From: Ktedonobacter racemifer
GTDB taxonomy: Bacteria; Chloroflexota; DTOL01; JACQYG01
Reading direction: 5' to 3'
DNA: 13,141 nucleotides
Assembly (NCBI GenBank): GCA_020723545.1
Contig: DYIS01000040.1
Span: forward strand, 1 to 13,141
This document shows positions 1 through 6,409 of the stretch, piece after piece. A program made the position numbers and the translations under genes. Positions within the stretch are counted from its first letter, which is position 1; the number at the start of each line of letters is the position of its first letter. The notes beneath the pieces were generated by a model, which had not been told where the DNA came from, searched no databases, and was given only the letters and a program-made list of their open reading frames with translations.

Positions 1-501
1 GGGCACTATCCAGTCCAGGAGGAGCCCCAAGGTGAGGATGGCCACCCGCTCTGGCCGGCCTAACAGGCCCACCTCGCACTTGAGCCCCAATCCCTCGGCC
101 CGGGCCCGGGAGTAGCTCACCATCAGGGAACCCACGATCACCACGTAGATCAGCAGGACCTCGACCATGGCCCCTTTTCCGGTGTAGAGAAGCAAAAGCC
201 CGAAACAGACTGCCGCCTCAGAGAAGCGGTCCAGGTTGGAGTCCAGAAAAGCGCCGAACGGCGTCACCCGGTTGGTGAGCCGCGCCAGGGAGCCATCGAA
301 CATATCGAAGATCGAGGCCAGGACAAAGGCAGCCCCGGCCCAGCGCAGCTCCTCCAGGACGATGATCAGACCAACGGCAGCGTTTAGCCCAAAGCCCATC
401 ACCGTCAGCATGTTTGGGGTAAGCCCAGTCCGGGCGATGAGGCGGGTCACCGGGACCAACCAGGCGCGGATTCGCTCTTTGTCGATCAGGTTGGTGATCA
501 A
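1..501 (-). CDS. CDP-alcohol phosphatidyltransferase, phosphatidylinositol-phosphate synthase-like (partial, 3' end off window)
   Basis: Integral membrane enzyme that joins a CDP-diacylglycerol phosphatidyl group to an alcohol, probably inositol phosphate here. The first 167 residues are visible. They contain the complete family signature D-x2-D-G-x2-A-R-x8-G-x3-D-x3-D (segments DMFDGSLAR, then GAFLDSNLD) between hydrophobic helices. Further on, SYSRARAE and RPER resemble the corresponding segments of mycobacterial PgsA1 (PIP synthase) more than those of PGP synthases, by memory of that family. The chosen start is TTG at 501, with AGGAG seven bases upstream and product LITNLIDKERIR. A GTG at 570 overlaps the glycosyltransferase stop as GTGA and would add 23 Arg-rich residues, so it remains possible. 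This is the last gene seen in the operon, after the PimA-like gene and downstream of ino1, which supports an inositol-phosphate acceptor. The specificity is inferred. Confidence 0.85.
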   Translation of the reverse strand, partial: MITNLIDKERIRAWLVPVTRLIARTGLTPNMLTVMGFGLNAAVGLIIVLEELRWAGAAFVLASIFDMFDGSLARLTNRVTPFGAFLDSNLDRFSEAAVCFGLLLLYTGKGAMVEVLLIYVVIVGSLMVSYSRARAEGLGLKCEVGLLGRPERVAILTLGLLLDWIVP

Positions 502-566
502 GGTCTGGCTCCTGTAAGCATCTTGGGGCTCTCGCCTGGCGATCCTCCTGCCACAACCGGCCTCGT

Positions 567-1709
567 TCACGGATTCTTCGTGGCCCCAAGTTTCTTTTCC
601 CTGGTTTCCTGGTAGAAGTCCAGGATCTTGGCCGCCACCTTGTCCCAGGAGTATGCCTGTGCCTTCACCTGGCCCTGCCGGCCCATCCTCTCCCGGAGTT
701 CCCGATCGGCCAACAGATGGACCAGCGCAGCGGCCAGGGCTCGCTCGTCCTGGGGCGGCACCAATAATCCCTCCCGGCCATGAGCGATGACATGACGGTA
801 GCCCGGGATGTCCGTGGCGACCACCGGCTTCCCGGAGGCCATGGCCTCCAGGAGCACGATGCCCTGGCTCTCGAAACCAGTAGAGGGGGCGCAGAAAACG
901 TGGCAGGTGCGATAGTAACGAGGCTTGTCCTCCTCAGAGATACGGCCCACGAACTCCACGTCCCCCAGCCGGAGCTGGTGCAGGTAACGCTGGAAGGACA
1001 CCACCTCGTGGGATTGATAAGCCCCGGCCACAATAAGCCGGGCTTGGGGGAACTCTTGCTTCACGTAGGGGAAGGCCCGCAGGAGGTAGCGGAAACCCTT
1101 GCGCTTCTCCATGCGTCCCATGAAAAGGATGTTGAGCTTGCCATCGTCGAACTGAGACATGGGCCGCACCGCAGGTGCGGCAAACGAGTCGTAGTCAATA
1201 CCATTGGGGATCACCGTATAGTTCCCCGGGAAGTAGCGGCTCACCAGCTCCAGGGCCACCAGGGACACGGCGATGCGGCCGTTCAGCCGGTTGACGAAGC
1301 GCCGCAGGAGGGGTTTGCCGTAGAGATACCCGGGGTGGGAGGGGCGATAGGCGTGGAAGGTGCCCACGTTCACCGTCTTGGAGTGGCGCAACACCACTAA
1401 CGGCAGCACCGGCATCAGGGGCTCGTGAAGGTGTATGACCTCGAACTGCTCCTGCTTCAGGATGCGTTTAACCGAGGGGTAGGCGCGCAAAGACACCGAG
1501 ATGCGCGCCCAGGAGCCCGACACCGGGAGAGAAACGATGCCCCCGAATTTGTAGACGTTGTCCTCCAGCTCGTCCCGATCGGTGGAGGAGGGGGCGATGA
1601 TCTTCACCTGGTGTCCCCGGCGGGTGAATTCCTGGTTCAGGTGATAGATGTGCTCTGTCACCCCGCCCGGGTACGGATAGTCGTAGGGTGACACCAGGGC
1701 TATCTTCAC
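567..1709 (-). CDS. GT4 glycosyltransferase, PimA-like (phosphatidylinositol mannosyltransferase candidate)
   Basis: A 380-residue GT-B retaining glycosyltransferase, about the length of mycobacterial PimA. Visible motifs: N-terminal PYPGGVTEH (residues 13-20) with the glycine pair that binds the sugar-nucleotide phosphates; GTFHA with His118, matching the PimA catalytic-site His; GRMEKRKG (198-205) with Arg199 and Lys202; and the E-x7-E motif Glu280/Glu288 in FESQGIVLLEAM. The GTG start at 1709 overlaps the stop of the upstream PHP gene (GTGA) and has GGAGG about ten bases upstream. The frame is open further upstream, but that extension lacks family features. It should act at the cytoplasmic face of the membrane, transferring mannose or another hexose from a nucleotide sugar to an inositol lipid. 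The sugar and acceptor are inferred from ino1, the acyltransferases and the CDP-alcohol transferase in the same operon. Confidence 0.88.
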   Translation of the reverse strand: MKIALVSPYDYPYPGGVTEHIYHLNQEFTRRGHQVKIIAPSSTDRDELEDNVYKFGGIVSLPVSGSWARISVSLRAYPSVKRILKQEQFEVIHLHEPLMPVLPLVVLRHSKTVNVGTFHAYRPSHPGYLYGKPLLRRFVNRLNGRIAVSLVALELVSRYFPGNYTVIPNGIDYDSFAAPAVRPMSQFDDGKLNILFMGRMEKRKGFRYLLRAFPYVKQEFPQARLIVAGAYQSHEVVSFQRYLHQLRLGDVEFVGRISEEDKPRYYRTCHVFCAPSTGFESQGIVLLEAMASGKPVVATDIPGYRHVIAHGREGLLVPPQDERALAAALVHLLADRELRERMGRQGQVKAQAYSWDKVAAKILDFYQETREKKLGATKNP

Positions 1710-2467
1710 CGGCTTTGACCCTCCAGGAGCCAAGTGACCGCTTTCTTGATCCTCATGCCCGGCGTGACGATGACCGAGCGAAACACCTGAGGGGCGGCGA
1801 TGGAGTAATGGTCGCTGAAGTTCCAGAAGGAGCCCCCGGCCTGGGTAGTGCGCTCCAAGATGGCCTGCCGCAGGTCGGCGATGGTGTGGCCCGGGAAGAG
1901 GGTGTGGGCGCTGCCAACGGTAGCCAGGCCATGCGAATCGCTGCCCCCGCACGCCGCCAGATGCCAGTGGATCTCGTTCAGGTGAATCGCCTTTTTGTAG
2001 GCCACTCGCCCGGCGTAGCTGGGGTTCAATATCTCGATGCCATCCAGGTAGATCTCGTCGGAGGGCTTCCGCATGACCCGGTTTATGGCCCTCTGACCCA
2101 CGCTGGGGGCCAACCAGCTCAAGGGATGGGGCACGATGCAGAGGCCGCCCTGACGGTGGACCGCGGCCACCGTTTTCTCCAGGGACTGCAGAAGCCGGAT
2201 GGGTTCCTGGATATCCAGGGCCAGCAGGTGGCCGTTCAGGGTGGATATCTCCATGCTCACCATCACCTGGACTCGGTAGTTGCGCTTCACCGCCAGCTCC
2301 CGAGCCTGGAAAGCGCCCCGGATCTCGTCGTGGTCGGTGATGGCGATTACGTCCAGGTCGGTGTGGTACTCCACGTACTCCAGCACCTCTCGGGGCGTGG
2401 CCAGGCCGTCGTTGGCCCGGCTATGGATATGCAGGTCAGCCTTGCCCAGTTTCTTCTCTTCGGTCAA
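1706..2467 (-). CDS. PHP-domain metal-dependent phosphoesterase
   Basis: A 253-residue protein filled by a PHP domain. Metal-ligand motifs are all present: DLHIHS (His13, His15), TDHD (Asp45-His46-Asp47), Glu73 in SMEIS, His80, VPHP (His114) and GSDSH (Asp177, His179). The family hydrolyses phosphoesters (TrpH/YciV-like RNases and nucleotidases, histidinol phosphatase and others). It has no polymerase part. The start is TTG at 2467: the preceding codon is an in-frame TGA, and GGGAGA lies just upstream. The ATG at 2471 is out of frame. Its stop overlaps the GTG start of the PimA-like gene, so the two are probably translationally coupled. Its place between acyltransferase and glycosyltransferase genes suggests a lipid or inositol-phosphate substrate, for example dephosphorylation of phosphatidylinositol phosphate. 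That role is an inference; a nucleotide or RNA substrate is the alternative. Confidence 0.88.
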   Translation of the reverse strand: MTEEKKLGKADLHIHSRANDGLATPREVLEYVEYHTDLDVIAITDHDEIRGAFQARELAVKRNYRVQVMVSMEISTLNGHLLALDIQEPIRLLQSLEKTVAAVHRQGGLCIVPHPLSWLAPSVGQRAINRVMRKPSDEIYLDGIEILNPSYAGRVAYKKAIHLNEIHWHLAACGGSDSHGLATVGSAHTLFPGHTIADLRQAILERTTQAGGSFWNFSDHYSIAAPQVFRSVIVTPGMRIKKAVTWLLEGQSR

Positions 2468-2617
2468 TCATTGTCTCCCAATATACAGATACCAGAGGCC
2501 GAGCTCTTAGCCCGGCATAGTTCTTTACTAGTAAACGTGTGGCCGACGCGGTGATCCGCGTCCGGTGCGGGCACCGGTTTCCTTACTAGTTCAAGAATTG
2601 TCTGTCCTCTGTCGCCT
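2468..2617 (-). promoter_or_regulatory. Structured 150-bp gap inside the lipid operon (palindrome and three hairpins)
   Basis: This is the only sizeable gap in the operon. It contains a perfect 12-bp palindrome TTTACTAGTAAA (2524-2535). A 7-bp stem with TGAT loop lies at 2545-2562, immediately followed by a second 7-bp stem (CCGGTGC/GCACCGG, 2562-2577). A near-perfect hairpin, GCCGAGCT/AGCCCGGC, lies at 2498-2516. A second ACTAGTAA half-site (minus strand), followed by GGAA, sits near 2583-2592, so on the minus strand ACTAGTAAGGAA and ACTAGTAAAGAA flank the two adjacent hairpins as near-direct repeats. It could be an operator with an internal promoter, an mRNA-processing or partial-termination element, or a small interspersed repeat. 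I see no convincing -35/-10 pair (TATATT occurs near 2480 without a good -35) and no U-tract. Confidence 0.55.
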
Positions 2618-3493
2618 CTATCCGTTCGTCACCGGCCACATGGGCTGGAAATACACCCACTGGTCCGGGTAATGCCGGAGGAATTTCTCCATCACCGCCA
2701 CCACCTGGGCCATGCCCGCGGTCAGGTCCCGCGAGAAATCCCCGGTCCGCGTCAACTCCAGGGGCGGCTCCACGTATGCGGCGAAGGTGTCCCCGGGCAG
2801 GCGCCGGCTGAAGGTCATGAGGATAGTGGCGCCAGTGCGCAGGGCCAGGGTCACGTGGCCGTCCGGCAGGGTTGCCACCTCCCCGAAGAACGGAAAGGGA
2901 ACGCCGCTGTTCGTCACGTCCCGGTCCGCCGCCAGGGCCACCAACTCGTTCCGCCGCAGGGCCCGCACCATAGCCTTGAGGCTCCCGGTATCGTCCACGG
3001 GCAGGAACAAAAGCCCCTTGCTCCGCCTGAGCCCGACCACGTAGTCGAAAAGCTGGGGCGGCTGTAGCCGCTCGGCCAAGGTCACAATAGGCTCCCGGCG
3101 GGCGGCCAGTATCTGGCCCACCACGTCGATATTGCCAAAGTGGCAGCTCACGATGATGACGCCTTTGCCCGGGGCCTTGGCCTTTTGTATCTCTTCCCAT
3201 CCTTGAACCTGCACCCATCGCTCCACTTGCTCCAAGGTCAGGTGGGGAACTCGGAACAAATCGAAGTAGTTCTTGGCCTGATTGCGGAAGACCTGCTCGG
3301 CCACCCGGCCGATCTCGACCCGGGTGGCACCGGGCCCCAAGACCCGGCGGAGATTGCTCCGCACCACGCGAGCCGAACGCCGGTCCAGGCGATAGGCCAG
3401 GGAGCCGCCAAGCCCAGCCAACCAGTAACCCAGGCGCGGGGGCACCCACGGCACCACCAGGCCGGCCAACCGGAAGGCCCAGTAGGTCAACAT
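2618..3493 (-). CDS. LpxL/HtrB-PatA family lysophospholipid acyltransferase (second copy)
   Basis: A 291-residue membrane-associated acyltransferase of the lipid A/PIM acyltransferase family. It has an N-terminal hydrophobic segment (about 1-30) and the catalytic H-x4-D motif in SCHFGNIDVVG (His118, Asp123). The conserved C-terminal segment ends DQWVYFQPMWP. It would transfer an acyl chain to a glycolipid or lysolipid at the inner membrane face. It starts four bases after the stop of the paralogous upstream gene (ATG at 3493), so the two are cotranscribed. Automated pipelines would call it lipid A lauroyl acyltransferase. The neighbours (ino1, PimA-like GT, PIP-synthase-like gene) argue instead for a PatA-like role on inositol lipids. 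It is clearly diverged from the other copy, so this is not a recent duplication. Confidence 0.87.
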   Translation of the reverse strand: MLTYWAFRLAGLVVPWVPPRLGYWLAGLGGSLAYRLDRRSARVVRSNLRRVLGPGATRVEIGRVAEQVFRNQAKNYFDLFRVPHLTLEQVERWVQVQGWEEIQKAKAPGKGVIIVSCHFGNIDVVGQILAARREPIVTLAERLQPPQLFDYVVGLRRSKGLLFLPVDDTGSLKAMVRALRRNELVALAADRDVTNSGVPFPFFGEVATLPDGHVTLALRTGATILMTFSRRLPGDTFAAYVEPPLELTRTGDFSRDLTAGMAQVVAVMEKFLRHYPDQWVYFQPMWPVTNG

Positions 3494-3497
3494 CGCC

Positions 3498-4379
3498 TCA
3501 GGCCTGGGCCGCCGCCGACCACAAGGGCCGGAACATGTACCACTGGTCCGGGTGCTTCCGTATGATCTCCTCCAGGGAACTCACGATCTTCTGGGTCAGG
3601 GCGGCCACATCACGCTGGCGGTCTCCGGTGGCCTCGTACTCAATGGGCGCGACAAAGCCACCAGCGAAACGGTCGTCGGCCAGCCGGGCCAGGTAGCCCA
3701 CCATGACCTTGGCCCCGGTCTTCAGGGAAAGGGCGGCCGGCGCCGCTGGCAGCGAGACCGTGCCATCGAAGAAGCGCACCGGAACCCCTTCGCCGTTGGC
3801 GGGCATGTCGATGGCCAGGCCCACCACCTGGTTTTGCTTCAGGGCCTGGTACAACTGACGCACCGCGCCGCTGCTATCAGCATGCATGATCTTGATCCCG
3901 CGCTTGATCCGGGGGCCTTGCACGAGCTGGTTCAGCCGCTCGGGCCGGAAAGAATCGGCCACGGCGTTCGTGGGATAGGTTCGAGCGGCCAGCACCGCTC
4001 CGGCCAGGTCCCAGTTGCCGAAGTGCGACAGCACCAGGATGACGCCTTTGCCGTGGGCCAGGGCCCGATCCAGGTGTTCCCACCCGAAGCTCTGCTTCAC
4101 CAGGGAGATCACTTCCTGGTCGGAGAGCCGGGGCAGGCGCAGGAACTCCACGATCACCTTGGCATAGTTGCGAATGGAACGACGGGCCGTTTCCACCACC
4201 TGGCGGGGGTCGGCGTCGTGTCCCAGCACATGGCGCATGTTCTCCACGGTGATCTGCCGCTTCTTGCGCCACAGGAAAAAGAAAAGATCACCCAGCCGCA
4301 TGGCCACGAAGTAGGAAAGGCGCACCGGCGCCGTTTGTGTCAGGAACATCAGGACCCGCATTGACCAATAGGCGATCAT
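3498..4379 (-). CDS. LpxL/HtrB-PatA family lysophospholipid acyltransferase (first copy)
   Basis: A 293-residue member of the same family, with a hydrophobic N-terminus (about 1-36), a basic patch KKRQ, and the H-x4-D catalytic motif in SHFGNWDLAG (His119, Asp124). The C-terminus HPDQWYMFRPLW parallels HYPDQWVYFQPMW in the second copy. The ATG at 4379 overlaps the ino1 stop as ATGA, which implies translational coupling to inositol-phosphate synthase. In actinobacteria patA lies next to pgsA and pimA; here two such acyltransferases sit in an equivalent gene set. One may acylate the sugar and the other the inositol or the glycerol backbone, but their positions of action cannot be read from sequence. 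Confidence 0.87.
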   Translation of the reverse strand: MIAYWSMRVLMFLTQTAPVRLSYFVAMRLGDLFFFLWRKKRQITVENMRHVLGHDADPRQVVETARRSIRNYAKVIVEFLRLPRLSDQEVISLVKQSFGWEHLDRALAHGKGVILVLSHFGNWDLAGAVLAARTYPTNAVADSFRPERLNQLVQGPRIKRGIKIMHADSSGAVRQLYQALKQNQVVGLAIDMPANGEGVPVRFFDGTVSLPAAPAALSLKTGAKVMVGYLARLADDRFAGGFVAPIEYEATGDRQRDVAALTQKIVSSLEEIIRKHPDQWYMFRPLWSAAAQA

Positions 4380-5479
4380 TGACCTCGAATGAACTCCTCC
4401 ACCATTTCTCGTGCCTGGGAATCCGGGTACTGGACCGGCGGCGACTTCATGAAGTAGGCGGAGGGCCCGGCCAGGGCGCCCTTGATCCCCCGGTCCAGGG
4501 CCAGCCTGGCGCAGCGCACGGCGTCAATAACCACACCGGCGGAGTTGGGGGAATCCCACACCTCCAGCTTGCACTCCAGATTAAGGGGCACGTCGCCGAA
4601 GGTGCGCCCCTCCATGCGGATGTAGCACCATTTGCGGTCGGTGAGCCAGGGCACGTAGTCGCTGGGCCCCACGTGGACGTTATCGGCCCCTAGGTCGTAG
4701 TCGAGCTGGCTGGTCACGGCGTTGGTCTTGGAGATCTTCTTGGATTCCAGGCGGGAGCGCTCCAGCATGTTGTAGAAGTCAGTGTTGCCGCCGAAGTTGA
4801 GCTGGTAGGTGCGCTCCAGCTTCACGCCCCGGTCCCGGAAGAGCCGGGTCAGCACCCGGTGGGTGATGGTGGCCCCCACCTGAGACTTGATGTCGTCGCC
4901 GATGATGGGCAACGCCCGCTCCTGGAAACGCTTTTGCCAGTATTCCTCCCGGGCGATGAACACCGGGATGCAGTTGACGAAGGCACACCCGGCATCCAGG
5001 ATCTGCTCCACGTACCACTTGGTGGCCATCTCGCTGCCCACCGGCAGGAAGCTCACCACCACGTCGGTCTTGGTCTCTTTGAGGATGTGCACGATGTCGG
5101 CGGTGGCGCCTGGTGCCTTCTTGATGATCTGGGAAAGGTATTGGCCCAACCCATCATGGGTCATGCCCCGCTCCACCCTGACCCCCAGGGTCGGGACCTG
5201 GCAGAACTGGTAGGTATTGTTGGGCGAAGTATAGATGGCCTCCGAGAGGTCCTTTCCCACCTTGTTCACATCGATGTCGAAGGCAGCGGAAAACTCGATG
5301 TCCCGGATGTGGTAGCCCCCCAGGTTCACGTGCATCAAGCCGGGCACGAAGTCGTCCTCTTGGGCGTTCCGGTAATAATACACGCCCTGTACCAGGGAGG
5401 AGGCACAGTTGCCTACCCCAACGATTGCCACCCTGACCTTGCCCGGCGTTCGCTCTTCTTTGACCCTGCTCAATTCCAA
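4376..5479 (-). CDS. ino1: Inositol-3-phosphate synthase
   Basis: NAD-dependent isomerase that converts D-glucose 6-phosphate to 1D-myo-inositol 3-phosphate in the cytoplasm. It is the committed step to inositol lipids and inositol solutes. At 367 residues it matches the short archaeal/actinobacterial class rather than the eukaryotic form of over 500 residues. Visible landmarks: Rossmann glycine motif IVGVGNCASSLVQG (about 19-32), GDDIKSQVGATITHR, LNFGGNTDFYNM, SKTNAV, and WDSPNSAG near the C-terminus. The TTG at 5479 lies only four bases after AGGAG. A second TTG at 5473 has ten-base spacing and may be the real start. Conserved sequence begins at about residue 14 either way. The gene follows the ArsR-type regulator by 30 bp and overlaps the first acyltransferase gene, making it the first biosynthetic gene of the operon. 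Confidence 0.95.
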   Translation of the reverse strand: MELSRVKEERTPGKVRVAIVGVGNCASSLVQGVYYYRNAQEDDFVPGLMHVNLGGYHIRDIEFSAAFDIDVNKVGKDLSEAIYTSPNNTYQFCQVPTLGVRVERGMTHDGLGQYLSQIIKKAPGATADIVHILKETKTDVVVSFLPVGSEMATKWYVEQILDAGCAFVNCIPVFIAREEYWQKRFQERALPIIGDDIKSQVGATITHRVLTRLFRDRGVKLERTYQLNFGGNTDFYNMLERSRLESKKISKTNAVTSQLDYDLGADNVHVGPSDYVPWLTDRKWCYIRMEGRTFGDVPLNLECKLEVWDSPNSAGVVIDAVRCARLALDRGIKGALAGPSAYFMKSPPVQYPDSQAREMVEEFIRGQ

Positions 5480-5509
5480 AAAGCTCCTTTCTCAAAAGTT
5501 GAAATCCAT

Positions 5510-5893
5510 CTATTCCATGTTATCTTGCCGCGCCATTCTCGCGTCTCGTCTGCCCACCAGCTCCGCCAGGGCTTCCTGGCACTGGGCCAGTTTGCGGCGG
5601 TTCAAGGAACAGTAGGCCTGGCGCCCCTCTTTGCGCCGAGAGATGATGCCGGCCTTGCGGAGGATGCGCAGGTGCCAGGAAGCCAGTGGTTGGCTGATGC
5701 GCAGGGCCTGGGTGAGGTGTGACACGCTGATCTCCTGGTAGCCCGCCAGGAGCTGGACGATGCGCAAGCGCTCCACGTCGCCCAGGGCCTTCAGGGCCGT
5801 CCGCAGCTCCCGGAGGTCCAGGGCGCTGTCCAGGTCTACTTTGATCTCTTTCAATATACCGCTCGATGCGTTCACCCGGGTAAACGTGGCCAC
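5510..5893 (-). CDS. ArsR-type winged-helix transcriptional regulator
   Basis: A 127-residue DNA-binding protein. The winged helix spans about residues 28-100, with recognition helix SQPLASWHLRILRKAG (67-82) and the wing after it. The alpha-3 position that carries ELCVCDL in metal-sensing ArsR reads EISVSHL here, with no cysteine. The only cysteines are Cys95 and Cys105, so it is probably not an arsenic or metal sensor of the classic type. The GTG start at 5893 has GGTGGAG eight bases upstream; another in-frame GTG lies at 5875. It is the first gene after the promoter at 5983-6011 and sits 30 bp before ino1. It probably regulates itself and the operon, perhaps in response to a lipid precursor or stress signal; the ligand is unknown. 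Confidence 0.88.
   Translation of the reverse strand: MATFTRVNASSGILKEIKVDLDSALDLRELRTALKALGDVERLRIVQLLAGYQEISVSHLTQALRISQPLASWHLRILRKAGIISRRKEGRQAYCSLNRRKLAQCQEALAELVGRRDARMARQDNME
5870..5885. promoter_or_regulatory. GC-centred near-palindrome at the regulator start codon region
   Basis: GTTCACCCGGGTAAAC is a 16-bp palindrome with a single mismatched pair, placed a few bases inside the regulator coding start. The 12-mer CGTTCACCCGGG recurs at 13032-13043 in a hairpin arm. It may be a second operator, or only codon-driven coincidence. Confidence 0.25.
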
Positions 5894-5966
5894 GGCCCCT
5901 ACTCCACCTGCACCTCGGCAACCGGTTTGGCGGGGGCTTGACCCCCTGGCGAATGGCAGAGAATCT

Positions 5967-5982
5967 ATAAAGAAGCATTTAT
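5967..5982. promoter_or_regulatory. Inverted repeat at the operon start site (candidate ArsR-type operator)
   Basis: ATAAA-GAAGCA-TTTAT is a perfect 5-bp inverted repeat with a 6-bp centre, abutting the -10 box and covering the predicted start site. AT-rich imperfect inverted repeats in this position are typical operators of ArsR-family repressors. Binding by the adjacent regulator is inferred. Confidence 0.45.
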
Positions 5983-6011
5983 ATATTATCCGACTTCGGC
6001 CCTCTTGTCAA
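5983..6011 (-). promoter_or_regulatory. Sigma70-type promoter of the arsR-ino1 lipid operon
   Basis: Minus strand: -35 TTGACA (6006-6011, exact consensus), 17-bp spacer, -10 TAATAT (5983-5988) in an AT-rich run. Transcription should begin near 5976, giving an ~83-nt leader before the regulator GTG at 5893. The -35 box lies 16 bp from the -35 box of the divergent tRNA promoter. Confidence 0.75.
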
Positions 6012-6027
6012 GCCCTCGTCTGGTCTC

Positions 6028-6056
6028 TTGCGTAATAGAAGGATTTGTGCTAGGAT
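6028..6056 (+). promoter_or_regulatory. Promoter of tRNA-Gln
   Basis: Plus strand: -35 TTGCGT (6028-6033), 17-bp spacer, -10 TAGGAT (6051-6056). The predicted start near 6063 is only a few bases before the mature tRNA 5' end at 6067. Confidence 0.6.
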
Positions 6057-6066
6057 ATCGCTGCGC

Positions 6067-6140
6067 TGGGGAATCGTCTAGTGGTAGGACAGCAGACTCT
6101 GGATCTGCACGCCGAGGTTCGAATCCTCGTTCCCCAGCCA
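6067..6140 (+). tRNA. tRNA-Gln (anticodon CTG)
   Basis: Cloverleaf folded by eye. The acceptor stem TGGGGAA pairs with TTCCCCA in all seven positions, followed by discriminator G and an encoded CCA. The anticodon stem GCAGA/TCTGC closes the 7-nt loop CTCTGGA with anticodon CTG. The T arm is CGAGG-TTCGAAT-CCTCG, and the D arm contains AGTGGTAGGAC. Gln-CTG reads CAG codons. No duplicated 3' end marking an integration site was found downstream in this window, although an accessory-type region begins immediately after it. Confidence 0.96.
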
Positions 6141-6370
6141 TCTCGGCCTAGCCCCAGAAGTTACCCCTGACCACGTCCCTTCCCGAATTCGCCACCCTGC
6201 AACAGGTCGCTCACCTCACCGGCAGACTAACCTTGGTGTTAACGAGGCTGTCCCAAGCCGGTAGAATACGGGCGGCCAAATTCAGCAGGGAGGTGCTCAT
6301 TCCAGTGGGCTAGGTCAAGAAGTCAGGGCTAACAGTGAACCGCGAGCAGTTTAAGGATTTAGATGGGAAA
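6141..6370. other. Non-coding spacer between the tRNA and the insertion sequence
   Basis: No ORF with recognisable content on either strand. There is no hairpin plus T-run terminator for the tRNA. The last 60 bases before the IS read openly on the plus strand (VKKSGLTVNREQFKDLDGK), possibly a scrap of an interrupted gene, but no continuation is seen on the other side of the IS. Confidence 0.4.
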
Positions 6371-6388
6371 CTGCTCTGTTGCAAAGAT
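6371..6388 (+). repeat. Left terminal inverted repeat of the IS
   Basis: CTGCTCTGTTGCAAAGAT, matching 12 of the first 12 bases of the right end read on the other strand. Confidence 0.75.
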
Positions 6389-6409
6389 AAGTCATAGAGT
6401 GAGGGGCAG

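Noticed and set aside
780..1400. Long plus-strand ORFs opposite the glycosyltransferase, PHP, acyltransferase and ino1 genes
   Set aside because: They lie antisense to genes with full family motifs and show His/Gln/Gly-rich composition typical of complements of GC-rich coding DNA.
2562..2590. Intrinsic terminator after the second acyltransferase gene
   Set aside because: The hairpins are strong, but on the minus strand they are not followed by a T-run, and the operon continues on the same strand.
2618..4379. Reading the two acyltransferases as true lipid A (LPS) biosynthesis enzymes
   Set aside because: No other lipid A or Kdo gene is present, while ino1, PimA-like and PIP-synthase-like genes surround them. 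The LpxL family includes PatA, which fits better.
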